Assembly (NCBI GenBank): GCA_902476265.1
Contig: CABSCP010000004.1
Span: 62,001-126,000, forward strand
DNA: 64,000 bases
Direction: 5' to 3'
From: an uncultured Lachnospiraceae bacterium
GTDB lineage: Bacteria > Bacillota > Clostridia > Lachnospirales > Lachnospiraceae
A model generated the notes under the pieces. That model had not been told where the DNA came from. It did not search any database and saw only the letters and a program-made list of their open reading frames with translations. The position numbers were made by a program, and so were the translations under genes. Each line of letters starts with the position of its first letter. The stretch's first letter is position 1. This document shows positions 1 through 9,324 of this stretch, piece after piece.

Positions 1-737
1 TCGCCCTGCCCGGCCAGCCGTTTGCACTGTCCGTTGTCGATGCCGGCAGGAATCGTTACCGCAAACCGTTTCTTCATGGGAACATAACCGCTTCCATGAC
101 AGTCCTGACACTTTTCCTTGATAATTTTACCGCTGCCGCCGCAGTCCGGACAGGTCTGGACATTGCGGACGGTGCCGAAGAAGGACTGCTGGGTGAATAC
201 CACCTGGCCCTTGCCTCCGCACTTGGGGCAGGTCTCCGGGCTGGTTCCCGGTTTTGCGCCCGTCCCGTGGCAGGTCTTACACTCTTCCTTCACCGTCAGC
301 TCGATCTCTTTTTCCGTACCGAACACGGCTTCTTCAAATGTGATCCTCACACTGGTGCGCAGATTTGCGCCCTTCATAGGGCCGCTTCTCGCGCCGCTGC
401 TCCTTCTTCCGCCGAAAAGATCGCCGAAGATGTCGCCGAAAATATCGCCAAAATCCGCGCTGTTAAAATCAAAGCCGCCAAAGCCGCCCGCTCCACCTGC
501 GCCGCCTTCAAAGGCCGCATGTCCGAACTGGTCATACTGACGCCTTTTTTCGGGATCACTCAGGACCGCATAGGCTTCGGAAGCTTCCTTAAATTTCTTC
601 TCCGCTTCCTTGTCACCGGGATTCATATCCGGATGATACTTTTTGGCCAAAGCCCTGTATGCTTTTTTAAGAGCAGCGTCATCGGCATTTTTATCCACGC
701 CAAGGACTTCGTAATAATCTCTTTTCTGTTCTGCCAT
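1..737 (-). CDS. dnaJ: Chaperone DnaJ, C-terminal part outside window
   Basis: Hsp40 co-chaperone that delivers unfolded clients to DnaK and stimulates its ATPase in the cytosol. The 245 visible codons show a J domain with the HPD triad at residues 35-37, a Gly/Phe-rich linker (about 70-125) and four CxxCxGxG zinc-finger repeats (CKTCHGTG, CPKCGGKG, CPDCGGSG, CQDCHGSG). The start ATG at 735-737 follows a good AAGGAGT ribosome site. It is the last gene of hrcA-grpE-dnaK-dnaJ, 82 bp after dnaK, and is probably co-transcribed under CIRCE/HrcA control. The substrate-binding C-terminal domains continue past the left window edge. Identification is certain. Confidence 0.97.
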   Translation of the reverse strand, partial: MAEQKRDYYEVLGVDKNADDAALKKAYRALAKKYHPDMNPGDKEAEKKFKEASEAYAVLSDPEKRRQYDQFGHAAFEGGAGGAGGFGGFDFNSADFGDIFGDIFGDLFGGRRSSGARSGPMKGANLRTSVRITFEEAVFGTEKEIELTVKEECKTCHGTGAKPGTSPETCPKCGGKGQVVFTQQSFFGTVRNVQTCPDCGGSGKIIKEKCQDCHGSGYVPMKKRFAVTIPAGIDNGQCKRLAGQG

Positions 738-819
738 AATCCTACTCCTTTAAGCTGATCTCCACACGCTAGGCTGGGGGCCAATTTCTTGGCCCCCGCG
801 TAAAAAGCCCTGTTCTATT

Positions 820-2697
820 TTATACTTCTCTGAAGTCCCCGTCAATAATATCATCGTCGGGATTTCCGCCTGCCGCGCTGTCCGGACCTGCAGCGCCCAT
901 GTCGGGACCTGCCTGGCCTGCGCCTGCTGCGCCCTGTGTCTGCTCATATACTTTTGCAAACAGCGCCTGTGCGGACTGCATCAGTTTTTCCTGAGCTGCC
1001 TTGATATCTGCCACCTGGCCGTCGGAAAGTTCCTGATCCTTGGTGGACTCCAGCAGGGATTTCAGCGCATTTAAGTCTGCTTCCACGCTGGCTTTTGCAG
1101 CTGCATCGATCTTATCGCCTACGTCGGTGAGCGCTTTTTCAGTCTGGAATACGAAGGAATCCGCGCTGTTTCTGGTATCAATCGCTTCTTTCTTCTTCTT
1201 ATCCTGTGCTTCAAACTCAGCCGCTTCTTTTACAGCCTTATTGATATCATCCTCGGACATATTGGAACCTGCCGTGATGGTGATGTGCTGTTCTTTGCCT
1301 GTTCCCAGATCTTTTGCGGAAACATTTACAATACCGTTGGCATCGATATCGAAAGTAACTTCGATCTGCGGTACACCGCGCATTGCAGGCGGAATTCCGT
1401 CCAGTCTGAACTGACCGAGGGACTTGTTGTCCTTCGCAAACTGTCTTTCACCCTGCAGAACGTTGATATCAACGGCTGTCTGGTTATCCGCTGCTGTGGA
1501 GAAGATCTGGCTCTTCTTTGTGGGGATGGTGGTATTTCTTTCAATCAGTCTGGTCGCAATGCCGCCCATTGTCTCGATGGAAAGGGACAGAGGGGTAACA
1601 TCCAGAAGCAGGATGTCTCCGGCGCCTGCGTCGCCTGCCAGCTTGCCGCCCTGGATGGAAGCACCCAGCGCCACACATTCGTCAGGGTTTAAGGATTTGC
1701 TGGGTTCCTGGCCTGTGAGCAGTTTTACCTTATCCTGTACGGCAGGAATACGTGTGGAACCGCCTACCAGCAGGACTTTGCCCAGTTCCGATGCTGTAAG
1801 ACCCGCATCTCTGAGAGCGTTCTGAACCGGAATTGCGGTCCGCTCAACCAGGTCGCTTGTGAGTTCGTCAAATTTTGCTCTTGTCAGGTTCATATCAAAG
1901 TGCAGAGGGCCGCTGGCGTTCATGCTGATGAAGGGCAGGTTGATGTTAGTGGTTGTCGCGGAGGAAAGTTCCTTCTTCGCTTTTTCAGCCGCTTCTTTCA
2001 GTCTCTGCATCGCCATTTTATCGTTGGAAAGGTCTACGCCCTGCTGTGCCTTAAACTCGGACACCATCCAGTTGATAATCTTGTTGTCGAAGTCATCGCC
2101 GCCCAGACGGGTATCGCCGTTGGTCGCCAGCACTTCGATAACGCCGTCGCCGATCTCGATGATGGAAACGTCAAAGGTACCGCCGCCTAAATCGTAAACC
2201 ATAATTTTCTGTTCTTTTTCATTGTCCAGGCCATATGCCAGAGCTGCAGCAGTAGGCTCGTTGATGATTCTCTTCACTTCCAGACCCGCGATCTTACCGG
2301 CATCTTTGGTGGCCTGACGCTGCGCGTCATTGAAGTATGCGGGAACTGTGATGACTGCTTCGCTGACCTTTTCACCCAGATAGTTTTCCGCATCCGCTTT
2401 CAGCTTCTGAAGGATCATTGCGGAAATTTCCTGAGGGGAATATTTCTTTCCGTCGATGTCCACTTTATAATCTGTTCCCATATGTCTCTTGATGGAAGCG
2501 ATGGTCTTTTCCGCATTCGTTACGGCCTGACGTTTTGCGGGTTCGCCTACCAGTCTCTCACCGTTTTTGGAAAATGCCACAACGGAGGGTGTTGTTCTTG
2601 CGCCTTCCGCATTTGCGATAACGGTGGGCTTACCGCCTTCCATAACCGCTACGCAGCTGTTTGTCGTACCAAGGTCAATACCAATTATCTTGCTCAT
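820..2697 (-). CDS. dnaK: Molecular chaperone DnaK (Hsp70)
   Basis: ATP-dependent Hsp70 that binds exposed hydrophobic segments and cycles with DnaJ and GrpE. The 625 residues are the usual length. The actin-like ATPase domain opens with IGIDLGTTNSCVAV and has the phosphate-2 loop DLGGGTFDVS near residue 170. The substrate domain follows from about 365, and the tail is acidic (GNPDDDIIDGDF), typical of Gram-positive DnaK. The start is preceded by GGAGGAG. It lies 104 bp after grpE and 82 bp before dnaJ. No anomalies seen. Confidence 0.99.
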   Translation of the reverse strand: MSKIIGIDLGTTNSCVAVMEGGKPTVIANAEGARTTPSVVAFSKNGERLVGEPAKRQAVTNAEKTIASIKRHMGTDYKVDIDGKKYSPQEISAMILQKLKADAENYLGEKVSEAVITVPAYFNDAQRQATKDAGKIAGLEVKRIINEPTAAALAYGLDNEKEQKIMVYDLGGGTFDVSIIEIGDGVIEVLATNGDTRLGGDDFDNKIINWMVSEFKAQQGVDLSNDKMAMQRLKEAAEKAKKELSSATTTNINLPFISMNASGPLHFDMNLTRAKFDELTSDLVERTAIPVQNALRDAGLTASELGKVLLVGGSTRIPAVQDKVKLLTGQEPSKSLNPDECVALGASIQGGKLAGDAGAGDILLLDVTPLSLSIETMGGIATRLIERNTTIPTKKSQIFSTAADNQTAVDINVLQGERQFAKDNKSLGQFRLDGIPPAMRGVPQIEVTFDIDANGIVNVSAKDLGTGKEQHITITAGSNMSEDDINKAVKEAAEFEAQDKKKKEAIDTRNSADSFVFQTEKALTDVGDKIDAAAKASVEADLNALKSLLESTKDQELSDGQVADIKAAQEKLMQSAQALFAKVYEQTQGAAGAGQAGPDMGAAGPDSAAGGNPDDDIIDGDFREV

Positions 2698-2801
2698 TTC
2701 TTTTCTCCTCCTGCCATAAGGCTATCTGAAAATAAAATCATTGTTTACTTCTATGTGAAAATGCTTTCGCGCATTTGCGCCGCCGCATCAGGGGCTTCTT
2801 T

Positions 2802-3479
2802 TTACTGTACCACTGCAACCATGCTGTGTCTGACCACGCTGTCCCTGTAGGTGTAGCCTTTGAGCAGTTCCTGGGCCACCGTGCCGGATTCCAGTTCCTC
2901 GTTTTCCACCTGCATCACCGCATTGTGCAGATCCGGGTTAAATTCCTGGCCTACCGCTTCGATGGGTTTTACACCCAGGTTCTCCAGCTCTGTCATCAGC
3001 TGTTTATAAATTTTGGTCATGCCGTCCACGAAAGGATCTTCTTTGTTTTCCTCCGGAACGATTGCAAGGCCTCTTTCAAAGTTATCGACAACCGGAAGGA
3101 TCTTTTCGATTACGCTCTTCGCGCCGGTCTCAAACATGGCTGACTTTTCTTTTTCGGTACGTCTGCGGAAGTTTTCAAATTCCGCCATCTGACGCATTAC
3201 CTTATCCTGAAGTTCATCGATCTGCGCCTTAAAAGCCTCTTCCTTCTTATCCTTCTTCTTGGAGAAGAAACCTTTCTTCTCTTTGCCGTTTTCTTCGGAT
3301 GCGTCTTCCGCTGTTTCTTCCTCCAATGCATCCTCACAGTTTTCACAGCCTTCTTTGGTTTCTTCCTGGCAACCGCACCCTGCCGCTTCTTCTGCCTCGT
3401 TTGTTTCGGCTTCCGGCGCCTGTGCCGTTGTCTCCTGATCCACTTCCTCTACATTCCTCTCGTCTGCCACGTCCTTCAC
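2802..3479 (-). CDS. grpE: Nucleotide exchange factor GrpE
   Basis: Releases ADP from DnaK and so resets the chaperone cycle. The protein has 225 residues. The first 85 or so are an acidic, Glu-rich tail with a cysteine pair region (CGCQEE, CENCED), the middle forms the long dimerising helix containing FENFRRRTEKEK, and the C-terminal beta domain ends in KGYTYRDSVVRHSMV. The start is GTG, only a few bases after the hrcA stop, so translational coupling is likely; a second GTG at 3470 is a possible alternative start. The Cys-rich N-terminal extension is longer than in the E. coli protein but common in clostridia. Confidence 0.97.
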   Translation of the reverse strand: MKDVADERNVEEVDQETTAQAPEAETNEAEEAAGCGCQEETKEGCENCEDALEEETAEDASEENGKEKKGFFSKKKDKKEEAFKAQIDELQDKVMRQMAEFENFRRRTEKEKSAMFETGAKSVIEKILPVVDNFERGLAIVPEENKEDPFVDGMTKIYKQLMTELENLGVKPIEAVGQEFNPDLHNAVMQVENEELESGTVAQELLKGYTYRDSVVRHSMVAVVQ

Positions 3480-3484
3480 CCTTT

Positions 3485-4513
3485 CTATTTCTTATATAAA
3501 GTATCCAGTTCATTCATCAGCGACTTCAATGTTCCGATGACCTTGTCGTAATCCATCCGCTTGGGGCCGATAATGCCGATGGTCCCTCTCATGCCTTCTC
3601 CCAGTTCATAGGTTGCAGTCACTACGCTGCAATCCTTCATGGACTGTACCGGCGTTTCATTGCCGATATAAACCTGTATTCCGGTGCTGTTCTCATCCGC
3701 CAGAGTTTCGGTGACCAGTTCCGTGAGCGCGTTTTCTTCTTCAAATGCATTGATCAGCTCACTGGCCTTCTCCCGGTTATCCGTCAGCTCCGGGTATTTT
3801 AAAATATTGTTGGTACCGCTGGTATAAATCTTTAAGTCATCGTCGGACTTGATCGCCTCCGCAACCGCATCAATCACATCGCTGACAATGGCGCTGTGAA
3901 TCCCTGCCTGCTGCTTTAGGGCGGAGATCATCCCCAGATTGATCTCGTCAATGGAAAGGCCGTTTAAATGGGTATTCAGCAGAATATTGAGCTTTAACAG
4001 TGTTTCGTCGCTGAGGGCTTCGTCCACATTTAAAATCGTATTCTTAATGACATTGCCTTCCACCACAATGACCGCCAGGATCTGATGTGCATCCACTCTG
4101 GAAAGCTGAATGAATTTCAGCTTGTTGCGGTGGTACTGGGGAGCGGTGATCATCGCCGCATAGTTGGTATTCACAGCCAGAACTTTGGCCACCCGTTTTA
4201 ACAGGGTATCCATCTTCTCGTCCTTCTCCACCAGAATCCCTTTGAGCTCTTCCACTTCCCGCTCTTTCTCTTCCAGCATCGTATCCACATAAAAGCGGTA
4301 TCCTTTATCAGAAGGAATCCTTCCCGCCGAGGTGTGGGGCTGTAAAATATACCCCATCTCTTCCAGGTCGGACATTTCGTTGCGAATCGTGGCGGAACTT
4401 AGATTCAGATCGGTGTACTTGGAAATTGTCCTGCTGCCTACCGGCTCGCCAGTTTCCAGATAATTACGGATGACAGCCTGCAGAATCTTCTTTTTCCGTT
4501 CATCCAGTTCCAT
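3485..4513 (-). CDS. hrcA: Heat-inducible transcription repressor HrcA
   Basis: Repressor of the class I heat-shock operon; binds CIRCE and needs GroEL for activity. The 342 residues match the family length. The N-terminal winged helix reads LSSATIRNEMSDLEEMGY followed by the SAGRIPSDKGYR signature, and the rest is the dimerisation/inserted domain, with IGPKRMDY near the C-terminus. It is the first gene of the operon and lies 28 bp downstream of a perfect CIRCE element, so it should regulate itself and grpE-dnaK-dnaJ. Confidence 0.98.
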   Translation of the reverse strand: MELDERKKKILQAVIRNYLETGEPVGSRTISKYTDLNLSSATIRNEMSDLEEMGYILQPHTSAGRIPSDKGYRFYVDTMLEEKEREVEELKGILVEKDEKMDTLLKRVAKVLAVNTNYAAMITAPQYHRNKLKFIQLSRVDAHQILAVIVVEGNVIKNTILNVDEALSDETLLKLNILLNTHLNGLSIDEINLGMISALKQQAGIHSAIVSDVIDAVAEAIKSDDDLKIYTSGTNNILKYPELTDNREKASELINAFEEENALTELVTETLADENSTGIQVYIGNETPVQSMKDCSVVTATYELGEGMRGTIGIIGPKRMDYDKVIGTLKSLMNELDTLYKK

Positions 4514-4540
4514 TCCCCCACCTCGCTTTCCTTTTGTTTA

Positions 4541-4567
4541 TTAGCACTCGATGCTTTTGAGTGCTAA
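4541..4567 (-). promoter_or_regulatory. CIRCE operator for HrcA
   Basis: A perfect inverted repeat TTAGCACTC-N9-GAGTGCTAA lies between the promoter and the hrcA start. It matches the CIRCE consensus with no mismatch, and its position in the 5' untranslated region is the standard place for HrcA repression. Confidence 0.98.
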
Positions 4568-4582
4568 CACCTTCTGATGCTT

Positions 4583-4611
4583 AAGATACCACTATCCCTA
4601 TGTATTGTCAA
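4583..4611 (-). promoter_or_regulatory. Housekeeping promoter of the hrcA operon
   Basis: On the minus strand a perfect -35 TTGACA (4611-4606) is separated by 17 nt from a -10 TATCTT (4588-4583). Transcription would start around 4575, just before CIRCE, so HrcA bound there would block initiation or early elongation. Confidence 0.9.
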
Positions 4612-4656
4612 CCTCTTTTTCCAAAAATACTTATGAAGAAAATCTAAAAAAAGCAT

Positions 4657-4686
4657 AAACGGCGGCTGTCAGCCAGCCGCCGTTTT
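4657..4686 (-). terminator. Terminator after the DUF4091 gene
   Basis: A 9-bp GC-rich stem (CGGCGGCTG / CAGCCGCCG) with a 5-nt loop is followed on the minus strand by TTTATGCTTTTTTT. It ends transcription before the hrcA promoter. Confidence 0.88.
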
Positions 4687-4709
4687 CTGTCATTATGTAA
4701 CCTATGTTT

Positions 4710-6365
4710 TTATGCTAATGTGCGCACAGCATCTATCAGACGGCCGCGCAGTTTTAAAAATTCCTCTGCACTGCGAGGCGATGTATCGAAGGCCAGATAG
4801 GGCCAATCTGCCAAAAGCGTTTCCACCCGCTGTCTGCCCAGTTTTTCTTCCATCAGTTCCAGCAGTCTCACATCCTGAAGGGCTTCATAAAACACCACCT
4901 GACGCGCTGATTCCACAGGACCTTCTTCTGTGGGATAAACCGAGAAGGAATCGCCGCCCGGGAAAGTACGTTCACAGTCTGTCACTGCGTAAGGATCGAT
5001 GGGATACTGCGATCCCGGAGAAAGCCAGTAATTATATCCCCAGTGCAGAAAACCCTGCACGCCGGAAGCATACATTTGAACGCCGATACAGCGGTTTCTC
5101 ACCTGAGGCATTCCGAAAAGCCGGTTTGCAGTCCCCCTTGTCTGTCCGCAGCAATAATAAGCAAAAAGCGGCTCCGTCTTCTTTTCCAAAAACGGATGTA
5201 TGTGGTTCGTAGAACATACCGGTAAATCGATCAGACCGTTTTCGTAAAAATCATAATCGGAAATCGCATCCATGATTTTGCTGTCTCCGATATGCTTTCT
5301 CACAATTTCATTGGCGCTGGTATAAGACGCCAGATGTTCCGTCCTGGGCTCGTCCGAAATGTGGAAGAAGCAGGAATCCAGAATCCCTTCTTTCTCCAGA
5401 AAAGACACCAGTTCCGGCAGAAAAGTATCCAGAAAAGCGGTATATTCCGGGCTGTCAGCCTTGGTTTCCCAGCCAAAAATCCGAACCTGCTTTCCATCAA
5501 CATCCGCCACAATTTTGGGTGCAAAGCCGGCCCCCCACTGGGTGAACAGGTGGGATATTTCAAAATGCAGGATTCCGTTTTTCCGGCAGATGCCGATCCA
5601 TTTCTGCAGGTTGGAAAAGTCGAACGTATAACCGTCTTCTTCTTTTTTCACAGCTGCAAGCTGTACCGTCAGCCGTTCTTTTCCCACGGCTGTATCCAGA
5701 GGCGGCGTAAATATGGGGGTCAGAATCAGATTGAGGCCGTTTTTCTTTGCACAGGCCAGATACTGGTCCACCCTCTGCCACCATTCCTGTGAAAAAACAG
5801 GAACCCGGTACCAGTGCGCCAGGCAGTCCGAATGGAACCACTGGGTGAAAAGCAGTTTTTGCTCCGGCAGGCGGGCAGGCAGCACGGTCAGATGATATAC
5901 CGCTTCTGCCAGGATCTCTTCTCCGTTCTCCCCATCCTGTAAAAACCGGATGCGGATATCCATATTTTCCTCTTCCTTGCGCTCTTTTCCGCCTGACAGC
6001 TTCTCCCCGTCCACTGTAATCCACAGCGCGTTTGCCCCGTTGGCGCACAGCAAAAGCTTGCCGTCTTCCAGCGGAAAGAGCGGATCCGGGAACATGCCCG
6101 GCATCGTTTTTTCAAAATTATCATCCGCATCCACAGGGCGGACATAGGCGGCCGGAACCAGTCCCACACGCCGCAGCGATATCGCTTCATTTTCCGGCAG
6201 AACCTGCACCTTTACCGTTGTATTGAGCCGGTCAAACCGATACCCCAGCTGAAAAGAATATCTTTCATTCGACAGCATGACGCCGGCGGCCTCCGGCGAC
6301 GCCTCTTCCCATTCCGTTTCCGGATATATTTTATCCAGGGATGAAAAAAATTTCGTCAACAGCAT
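4710..6365 (-). CDS. DUF4091 domain protein, glycoside-hydrolase-like
   Basis: Predicted cytosolic 551-residue protein resembling DUF4091/GH123-like putative sugar hydrolases: an N-terminal beta-sandwich-like half (about 1-190) and a C-terminal TIM-barrel-like half. The segment FFHISDEPRTEHL and the aromatic stretch GFLHWGYNYW are typical of the DUF4091 family. The substrate is unknown; the context does not help, because it stands alone between two terminated units. I take the ATG at 6365 rather than one 39 bp upstream because GGAGG lies 8 nt before it. No signal peptide is visible. Family assignment is fairly secure; enzymatic role is inference. Confidence 0.75.
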   Translation of the reverse strand: MLLTKFFSSLDKIYPETEWEEASPEAAGVMLSNERYSFQLGYRFDRLNTTVKVQVLPENEAISLRRVGLVPAAYVRPVDADDNFEKTMPGMFPDPLFPLEDGKLLLCANGANALWITVDGEKLSGGKERKEEENMDIRIRFLQDGENGEEILAEAVYHLTVLPARLPEQKLLFTQWFHSDCLAHWYRVPVFSQEWWQRVDQYLACAKKNGLNLILTPIFTPPLDTAVGKERLTVQLAAVKKEEDGYTFDFSNLQKWIGICRKNGILHFEISHLFTQWGAGFAPKIVADVDGKQVRIFGWETKADSPEYTAFLDTFLPELVSFLEKEGILDSCFFHISDEPRTEHLASYTSANEIVRKHIGDSKIMDAISDYDFYENGLIDLPVCSTNHIHPFLEKKTEPLFAYYCCGQTRGTANRLFGMPQVRNRCIGVQMYASGVQGFLHWGYNYWLSPGSQYPIDPYAVTDCERTFPGGDSFSVYPTEEGPVESARQVVFYEALQDVRLLELMEEKLGRQRVETLLADWPYLAFDTSPRSAEEFLKLRGRLIDAVRTLA

Positions 6366-6545
6366 AACCTGTCCTCCAATCCATTTACTGATTTTATTAT
6401 ACACAATTTGTTTTCCGATACTACCCTAAAATTTTTAGGTAAAGGGGGAAAAAAAGCCACCACAGCGTCGGAAAATCCCCACGGTGCGATGGCTCTTGCG
6501 TTTGGACAAAATTTCTGTTTTATTGGTGTAAGCGGATGCCCCGGA

Positions 6546-7052
6546 TCAGATCGCGAAGCTACCTGTGGTATCCCCGTTGATCACATAATATACAGCGCTT
6601 TCTTCGGGCTTCACATACAGCTCAACTGTTTTAAAGTCTGCTGCCTTTTTACCCAGATCATACTGCCATACATCCTTTGCGATCTCAACCAGTCTTTCGG
6701 TGCTGTAGTCCTTTCCTGCGAACTGTATGCTGATTTCTGCCTTTGCTTCTGCTTTCCTGGCCGCTGTCTTTGCAGGCGCCTTTTTCTCTGCAGCAGGCTT
6801 CTCAGCCTTTGTCTCTGCCTTCTTTACAGGCGCTTTCTTTTCTGCAGCGGGCTTTGCTGCCTTTGCAGCTGTTTTCTTGACGGGAGCAGTCTTAACTTCC
6901 GCTTTCTTTTCAGGTTCCGCCTTTACAGCCTCAGCCTTAACGGGTTCTGCCTTTACGGGTTCTTTCACTTCAGCCTTGGGAGCTTCGGTTTTCACAACGG
7001 GTGCCTTCGCCTCAACTTTCGTTGCTGCCTTTTTTGCTGTGCTCTTTGTCAT
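6546..7052 (-). CDS. DUF6465 protein with Lys/Ala/Pro-rich histone-H1-like tail
   Basis: 168 residues. The first 100 or so are a low-complexity run of Ala, Lys, Pro, Glu and Val (repeated AEKKAP, KAEP, VKKT units) resembling a histone H1 tail. The last 65 form a compact domain starting ISIQFAGKDYSTERLVE and ending YYVINGDTTG, which I recognise as DUF6465, common in Lachnospiraceae. The tail could bind nucleic acid or anionic polymers, but this is inference. The start at 7052 has AAGGAGGAG in front; a longer reading from 7094 has none. It has its own promoter at 7131-7159 and is monocistronic. Confidence 0.75.
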   Translation of the reverse strand: MTKSTAKKAATKVEAKAPVVKTEAPKAEVKEPVKAEPVKAEAVKAEPEKKAEVKTAPVKKTAAKAAKPAAEKKAPVKKAETKAEKPAAEKKAPAKTAARKAEAKAEISIQFAGKDYSTERLVEIAKDVWQYDLGKKAADFKTVELYVKPEESAVYYVINGDTTGSFAI

Positions 7053-7130
7053 AATAATTCTCCTCCTTAAACACCCAGGTATCTGTTCCTTCAAGCAAAT
7101 CCAACTAGCCGCTACCTGAATTTAGTGTTT

Positions 7131-7159
7131 AGTTTAACGCCTAAATCCGTAATTGTCAA
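7131..7159 (-). promoter_or_regulatory. Promoter of the DUF6465 gene
   Basis: On the minus strand TTGACA (7159-7154), a 17-nt spacer and TAAACT (7136-7131) lie about 80 bp before the start codon. The -35 is perfect. Confidence 0.75.
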
Positions 7160-7207
7160 CTATTACAGGCCTTTCCGGGAAAATTTAGCGTTCAATTGAC
7201 AAATTTT

Positions 7208-8494
7208 TTACATTTTATTTATGCCGGAGAGAGGAATTTCAACCACAAAACAGCTGCCTTTTCCCAGCTCACTGGTCAGGCTCACAGTGCCCCCGTAATA
7301 AGCCGCGATATGTTTTACAATGGCCAGGCCCAGTCCGGTTCCCCCCATCTTGCGGCTTCTGCCTTTGTCCACTCTGAAAAATCGTTCAAAAACTCGCTGC
7401 TGATCTTCCGGCGCGATGCCCACGCCGTCATCCGAAACTTCTATATATACCGCTTCCGGTTCCTGCCGGATCTGCGCATTTACATGCCCTCCCGGATGGT
7501 TATACTTGATCCCGTTGCTGATCAGGTTCTGCAAAAGCTCCCGCATCTGCTGCAGACTGGCCTGAAGGGAGATATCCCCGCATTCCCCGGTGACGGTAAC
7601 CTCGCATAAGGCCGCCTGGGGTTCCAGGGATTCCATGACCTCCTCCAGCACTTTTTTGAGCTGTACCCGGCTCAAGGTCACCTCCGCATCCTTGCTTTCC
7701 AGTCTGGATATCATGAGAATATCGTCGATCAGGCTGGTCATATGTTCCGTTTCTTTCAAAATCCGGTTCAGAAAATCCTTTCTGGTGTTTTCATCCCGGG
7801 CAAAGTCCTGGCACAAAAGTTCCGCATAGCCCCGCACCGATGTGATGGGCGTTTTTAGCTCATGGGAAGCATTGCTGAAAAATTCCTGCCTGATTTTTTT
7901 ATCCTTTTCCATCTGTTCCATTTGGCGCTTCATTTCATCGGAAGCGATATGATTGGAAAATCTGGCGGCCAGCACTACACTGATCACAAAGGCAACTACC
8001 ATCCCTACCAAAAGGACCGGCAGCAGCACGACCATATAATCAAAAATATTATTATAAGGAACCGACATCCGAATGATCATGCTCTCATTGTCCGACAGCG
8101 CCGCAACATATAAAAGATGTTTCTCCATGCTCTGCGAATATCTGGTGGCATATCCGCTGCCCTTTTCCAGCGCATCTTTTACCTCTTTTCGTTCCAGATG
8201 GTTCTCCAGGGAATTGACGCTGGACATGTCGCTGTCTGCCAGAACCTTTCCGGCAGTGTCTATGATCGTCAGCCGGGTATCCTGTGTGAGCGCCGCAGTA
8301 TGCAGCGCCCGAAGCTGCTCCTGCAGCGGTTTTTCATAGTCCAGCGAATAATCCACAACGGAAACGGTTTTCATCATGGAATCAATATTTTCATTCAGCA
8401 TATTTCTTCCCAGCAAAAAAGAGGAAATTACGCTGCTCAACGCCAGCGCCAGAATCAGGATTGCCGAGAATCGCATTAAAATCGTATTTCTCAT
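7208..8494 (-). CDS. Sensor histidine kinase, PhoR-like
   Basis: Membrane sensor of 428 residues. Two membrane segments (about 7-29 and 155-180) bracket an extracellular sensor of about 125 residues. A cytoplasmic linker follows, then a HisKA domain with phospho-acceptor His in SNASHELKTP and an ATPase domain with N box NLISNGIKYN and G boxes DDGVGIAP and GGTGLGLAI. The ATG at 8494 has GGGAGG six bases upstream, so I prefer it to the longer reading from 8557. It lies 28 bp behind its response regulator. A role in phosphate sensing is inferred from the adjacent NaPi symporter and its Pho box. Confidence 0.88.
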   Translation of the reverse strand: MRNTILMRFSAILILALALSSVISSFLLGRNMLNENIDSMMKTVSVVDYSLDYEKPLQEQLRALHTAALTQDTRLTIIDTAGKVLADSDMSSVNSLENHLERKEVKDALEKGSGYATRYSQSMEKHLLYVAALSDNESMIIRMSVPYNNIFDYMVVLLPVLLVGMVVAFVISVVLAARFSNHIASDEMKRQMEQMEKDKKIRQEFFSNASHELKTPITSVRGYAELLCQDFARDENTRKDFLNRILKETEHMTSLIDDILMISRLESKDAEVTLSRVQLKKVLEEVMESLEPQAALCEVTVTGECGDISLQASLQQMRELLQNLISNGIKYNHPGGHVNAQIRQEPEAVYIEVSDDGVGIAPEDQQRVFERFFRVDKGRSRKMGGTGLGLAIVKHIAAYYGGTVSLTSELGKGSCFVVEIPLSGINKM

Positions 8495-8522
8495 AAAATT
8501 CCTCCCCATCCGTCCGGTTACC

Positions 8523-9209
8523 TCACTCCTGCGGCTGGGTAAAACGGTACCCCACACTTCTCACTGTTTTGATATATCTTCCGCCCTCTTCTCCCAGCTT
8601 CTGCCGGAGGGTTTTGATATGGATGTCCAGCGTCCTGGTTTCCACATCCGCACGCCAGTCCCACAGCTTATCCAATAGTTCATCCCTGGAAACCACCCGG
8701 TTTCTGTTTTCGATGAGATAAAGTAAAAGCTCATATTCCTTATAGGTTAGAATCACTTCTTTCCCGTTCACCTTCACTTCACGGGCCGCGGTGTCCAAAA
8801 AGACGGACCCAAATTCCAAAATCCTGGAGATTTTCGGCCCGCTTTCCTCTGTCCTGCGCAGAAGCGAGCGCACCCGCGCCAGCAGTTCCAACACGCTGAA
8901 TGGCTTTGTCATATAATCGTCTGCGCCTCCGTCCAGGCCGGCTACCTTATCATATTCTTTATCCTTGGCCGTCAGGACCAGCACCGGAAGCTTTTTCCAC
9001 TGCTCCTGAGCACGGATCCTTTTAATGGCTTCCATCCCGTCCATTCCCGGCAGCATCAGGTCAAATATGGCCATCTGTGGTGCCTTTACCTTAAATGCTC
9101 CCAACGCTTCCTCCGCCGTTTCAAAAGCTGCCGTTTCATAACCGGATCCGTTTAATGCCACCTGCACAAGGTTCCGGATATTTTCATCATCTTCTATTAT
9201 ATAAATCAT
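8523..9209 (-). CDS. Response regulator, PhoB/PhoP (OmpR) family
   Basis: Two-domain regulator of 228 residues. The receiver domain has acidic pocket EDDEN, the phospho-acceptor Asp in AIFDLMLPG and the conserved Lys in MTKPFS. The OmpR-type winged helix covers about 130-225 and ends YIKTVRSVGYRF. It is transcribed with the kinase behind it. A Pho-box-like direct repeat lies upstream of the adjacent NaPi symporter gene, so this regulator is the natural candidate to bind it (inference). AGGAG precedes the start. Confidence 0.9.
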   Translation of the reverse strand: MIYIIEDDENIRNLVQVALNGSGYETAAFETAEEALGAFKVKAPQMAIFDLMLPGMDGMEAIKRIRAQEQWKKLPVLVLTAKDKEYDKVAGLDGGADDYMTKPFSVLELLARVRSLLRRTEESGPKISRILEFGSVFLDTAAREVKVNGKEVILTYKEYELLLYLIENRNRVVSRDELLDKLWDWRADVETRTLDIHIKTLRQKLGEEGGRYIKTVRSVGYRFTQPQE

Positions 9210-9324
9210 ATCTGGCTCCTATCTGCGCTCTGCCGCGCACATTACAAAGAAAGGAATCATCGCTCTGAGGCCAATGCTCACCCCAACTATAACACGGATT
9301 GCAGGCAGGTTCCATCCTTTTCCT

